A stretch of 64,000 nt of DNA from Rhynchopus sp. YZ270_cl-10 (taxonomy: Eukaryota > Euglenozoa > Diplonemea > Diplonemida > Diplonemidae). This document shows positions 63,388-64,000 of the stretch, one piece after another. Numbering within the stretch: the stretch's first letter is position 1; each line of letters opens with the position of its first letter. The notes under the pieces are model-generated. The model did not search any database. It was not told the DNA's origin and saw nothing but the letters and a program-made list of their open reading frames with translations. The stretch is from the NCBI GenBank assembly GCA_964035575.1, contig OZ037873.1, forward strand, positions 496,001 through 560,000, written 5' to 3'. Position numbers and translations under genes: made by a program.

Positions 63388-64000
63388 GTATGTGGGTTTG
63401 TGGTAGTAGTGGATCTCTTGGAGAGGGGGTTTGTTTCAGATGTGTTTGTAAGGCATATTCATCTTGCACTTTCTCTTGGTGGCCTTTGGTGACCAAGCAA
63501 TGAAAGGTTTAGGTTCGTCTTATAGACTCTTTTTATTCTCTCTTTTTGGTATGTGGTGGAAGTGTGTGATTGTTGGAAGGATCTGCGCTTTTTTGAAAGT
63601 GAAAAAATGTGAAATAGAAACCAACGGAAGGTGAAGGAAGCATCTTTTTTTGTTGTCACAACGAATGTGTGTGTGTGTTGGGGAAAACCCCTAGAGGGAA
63701 GTGTTGAGGGGCTTAGGTTTATATTGCATTCTGGTCTGTGAGGGTATCGATGGGTCCTGCGGGTCTCAACAAAGAACGCAGTCTTTTCCCAGAATGCCTT
63801 TTTGTTCTTGTACTCAGGCAAATGTACTCTACAGTGAGGATGTTCTATGTACAGTCAAGGAGACTGTTCTAATGTATCTCGGTCGTCGGGTCGAACACGT
63901 CTTCCTGTTTTATTCCTTTTCTGGAATTTCCACCATTGCCTGGCTGTTCTCCAGGTAGTTCTCGTACTGTTTAACGTACCCGCGTGACTTCCCGTACTGA

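Overview
The window is nuclear DNA of a protist. Genes are spliced (GT-AG introns, almost all with donor GTATG), intergenic DNA is full of A/T homopolymer runs, and the proteins are eukaryotic (RRM, G-patch, ankyrin, UGA-containing selenophosphate synthetase). Every well-supported gene lies on the + strand across all 64 kb. Most have a pyrimidine tract plus AG a short way before the start codon. Co-directional genes with acceptor-like sites at their 5' ends, together with ordinary introns, would fit a euglenozoan with spliced-leader trans-splicing, perhaps a diplonemid. This is an inference from layout, and no spliced-leader gene was seen. TGA is a normal stop here (2131-aa protein, 1072-aa repeat protein, RNA-binding multi-exon gene), so the in-frame TGA in selD is read as selenocysteine.

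Layout. 1-10 kb: a two-exon RRM protein (1135-2156) and a 2131-aa type I membrane protein with repeated beta-type modules (2969-9759). 10.4-20.9 kb: an orphan ubiquitin-like fragment and three ankyrin-repeat genes (11696, 15047, 18773), inside a segmental duplication that also carries a minus-strand unknown gene and a deleted copy of it. 21-27 kb: a GPATCH4-like nucleolar G-patch protein, a ubiquitin-like plus BspA-type leucine-rich-repeat protein, and selD. 29.3-34.1 kb: an eight-exon gene with a LOTUS-like domain and a Q-rich tail. 34-39.9 kb: low-complexity DNA ending in a 350-bp perfect 8-bp tandem repeat. 39.9-43.1 kb: a 1072-aa protein made of four copies of an unrecognised ~185-aa domain. 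43-52 kb: a mosaic of decayed dispersed repeats with two short pieces of 18S rRNA. 51.8-56.5 kb: three more ankyrin genes and several remnants. 56.8-58.2 kb: a single-copy ankyrin-tailed protein. 58-63 kb: palindromic MITE-like elements and a 261-bp tandem repeat. 63.0 kb to the end: first exon of an acidic protein running off the window.

The six ankyrin genes are one recently amplified family. They share a ~90-bp 5' leader, a ~110-aa N-terminal module with a bipartite nuclear localisation signal, and ankyrin repeats organised as a nearly exact 300-nt higher-order unit of three ankyrin repeats. They differ in unit number and each stops at a different break within the repeat tract, with repeat remnants continuing after the stop. 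Short dispersed elements, above all a ~38-bp element with the core GCACGAGAGGC, recur between genes. No LTR element, virus-like element, CRISPR array or complete tRNA/rRNA gene was recognised.
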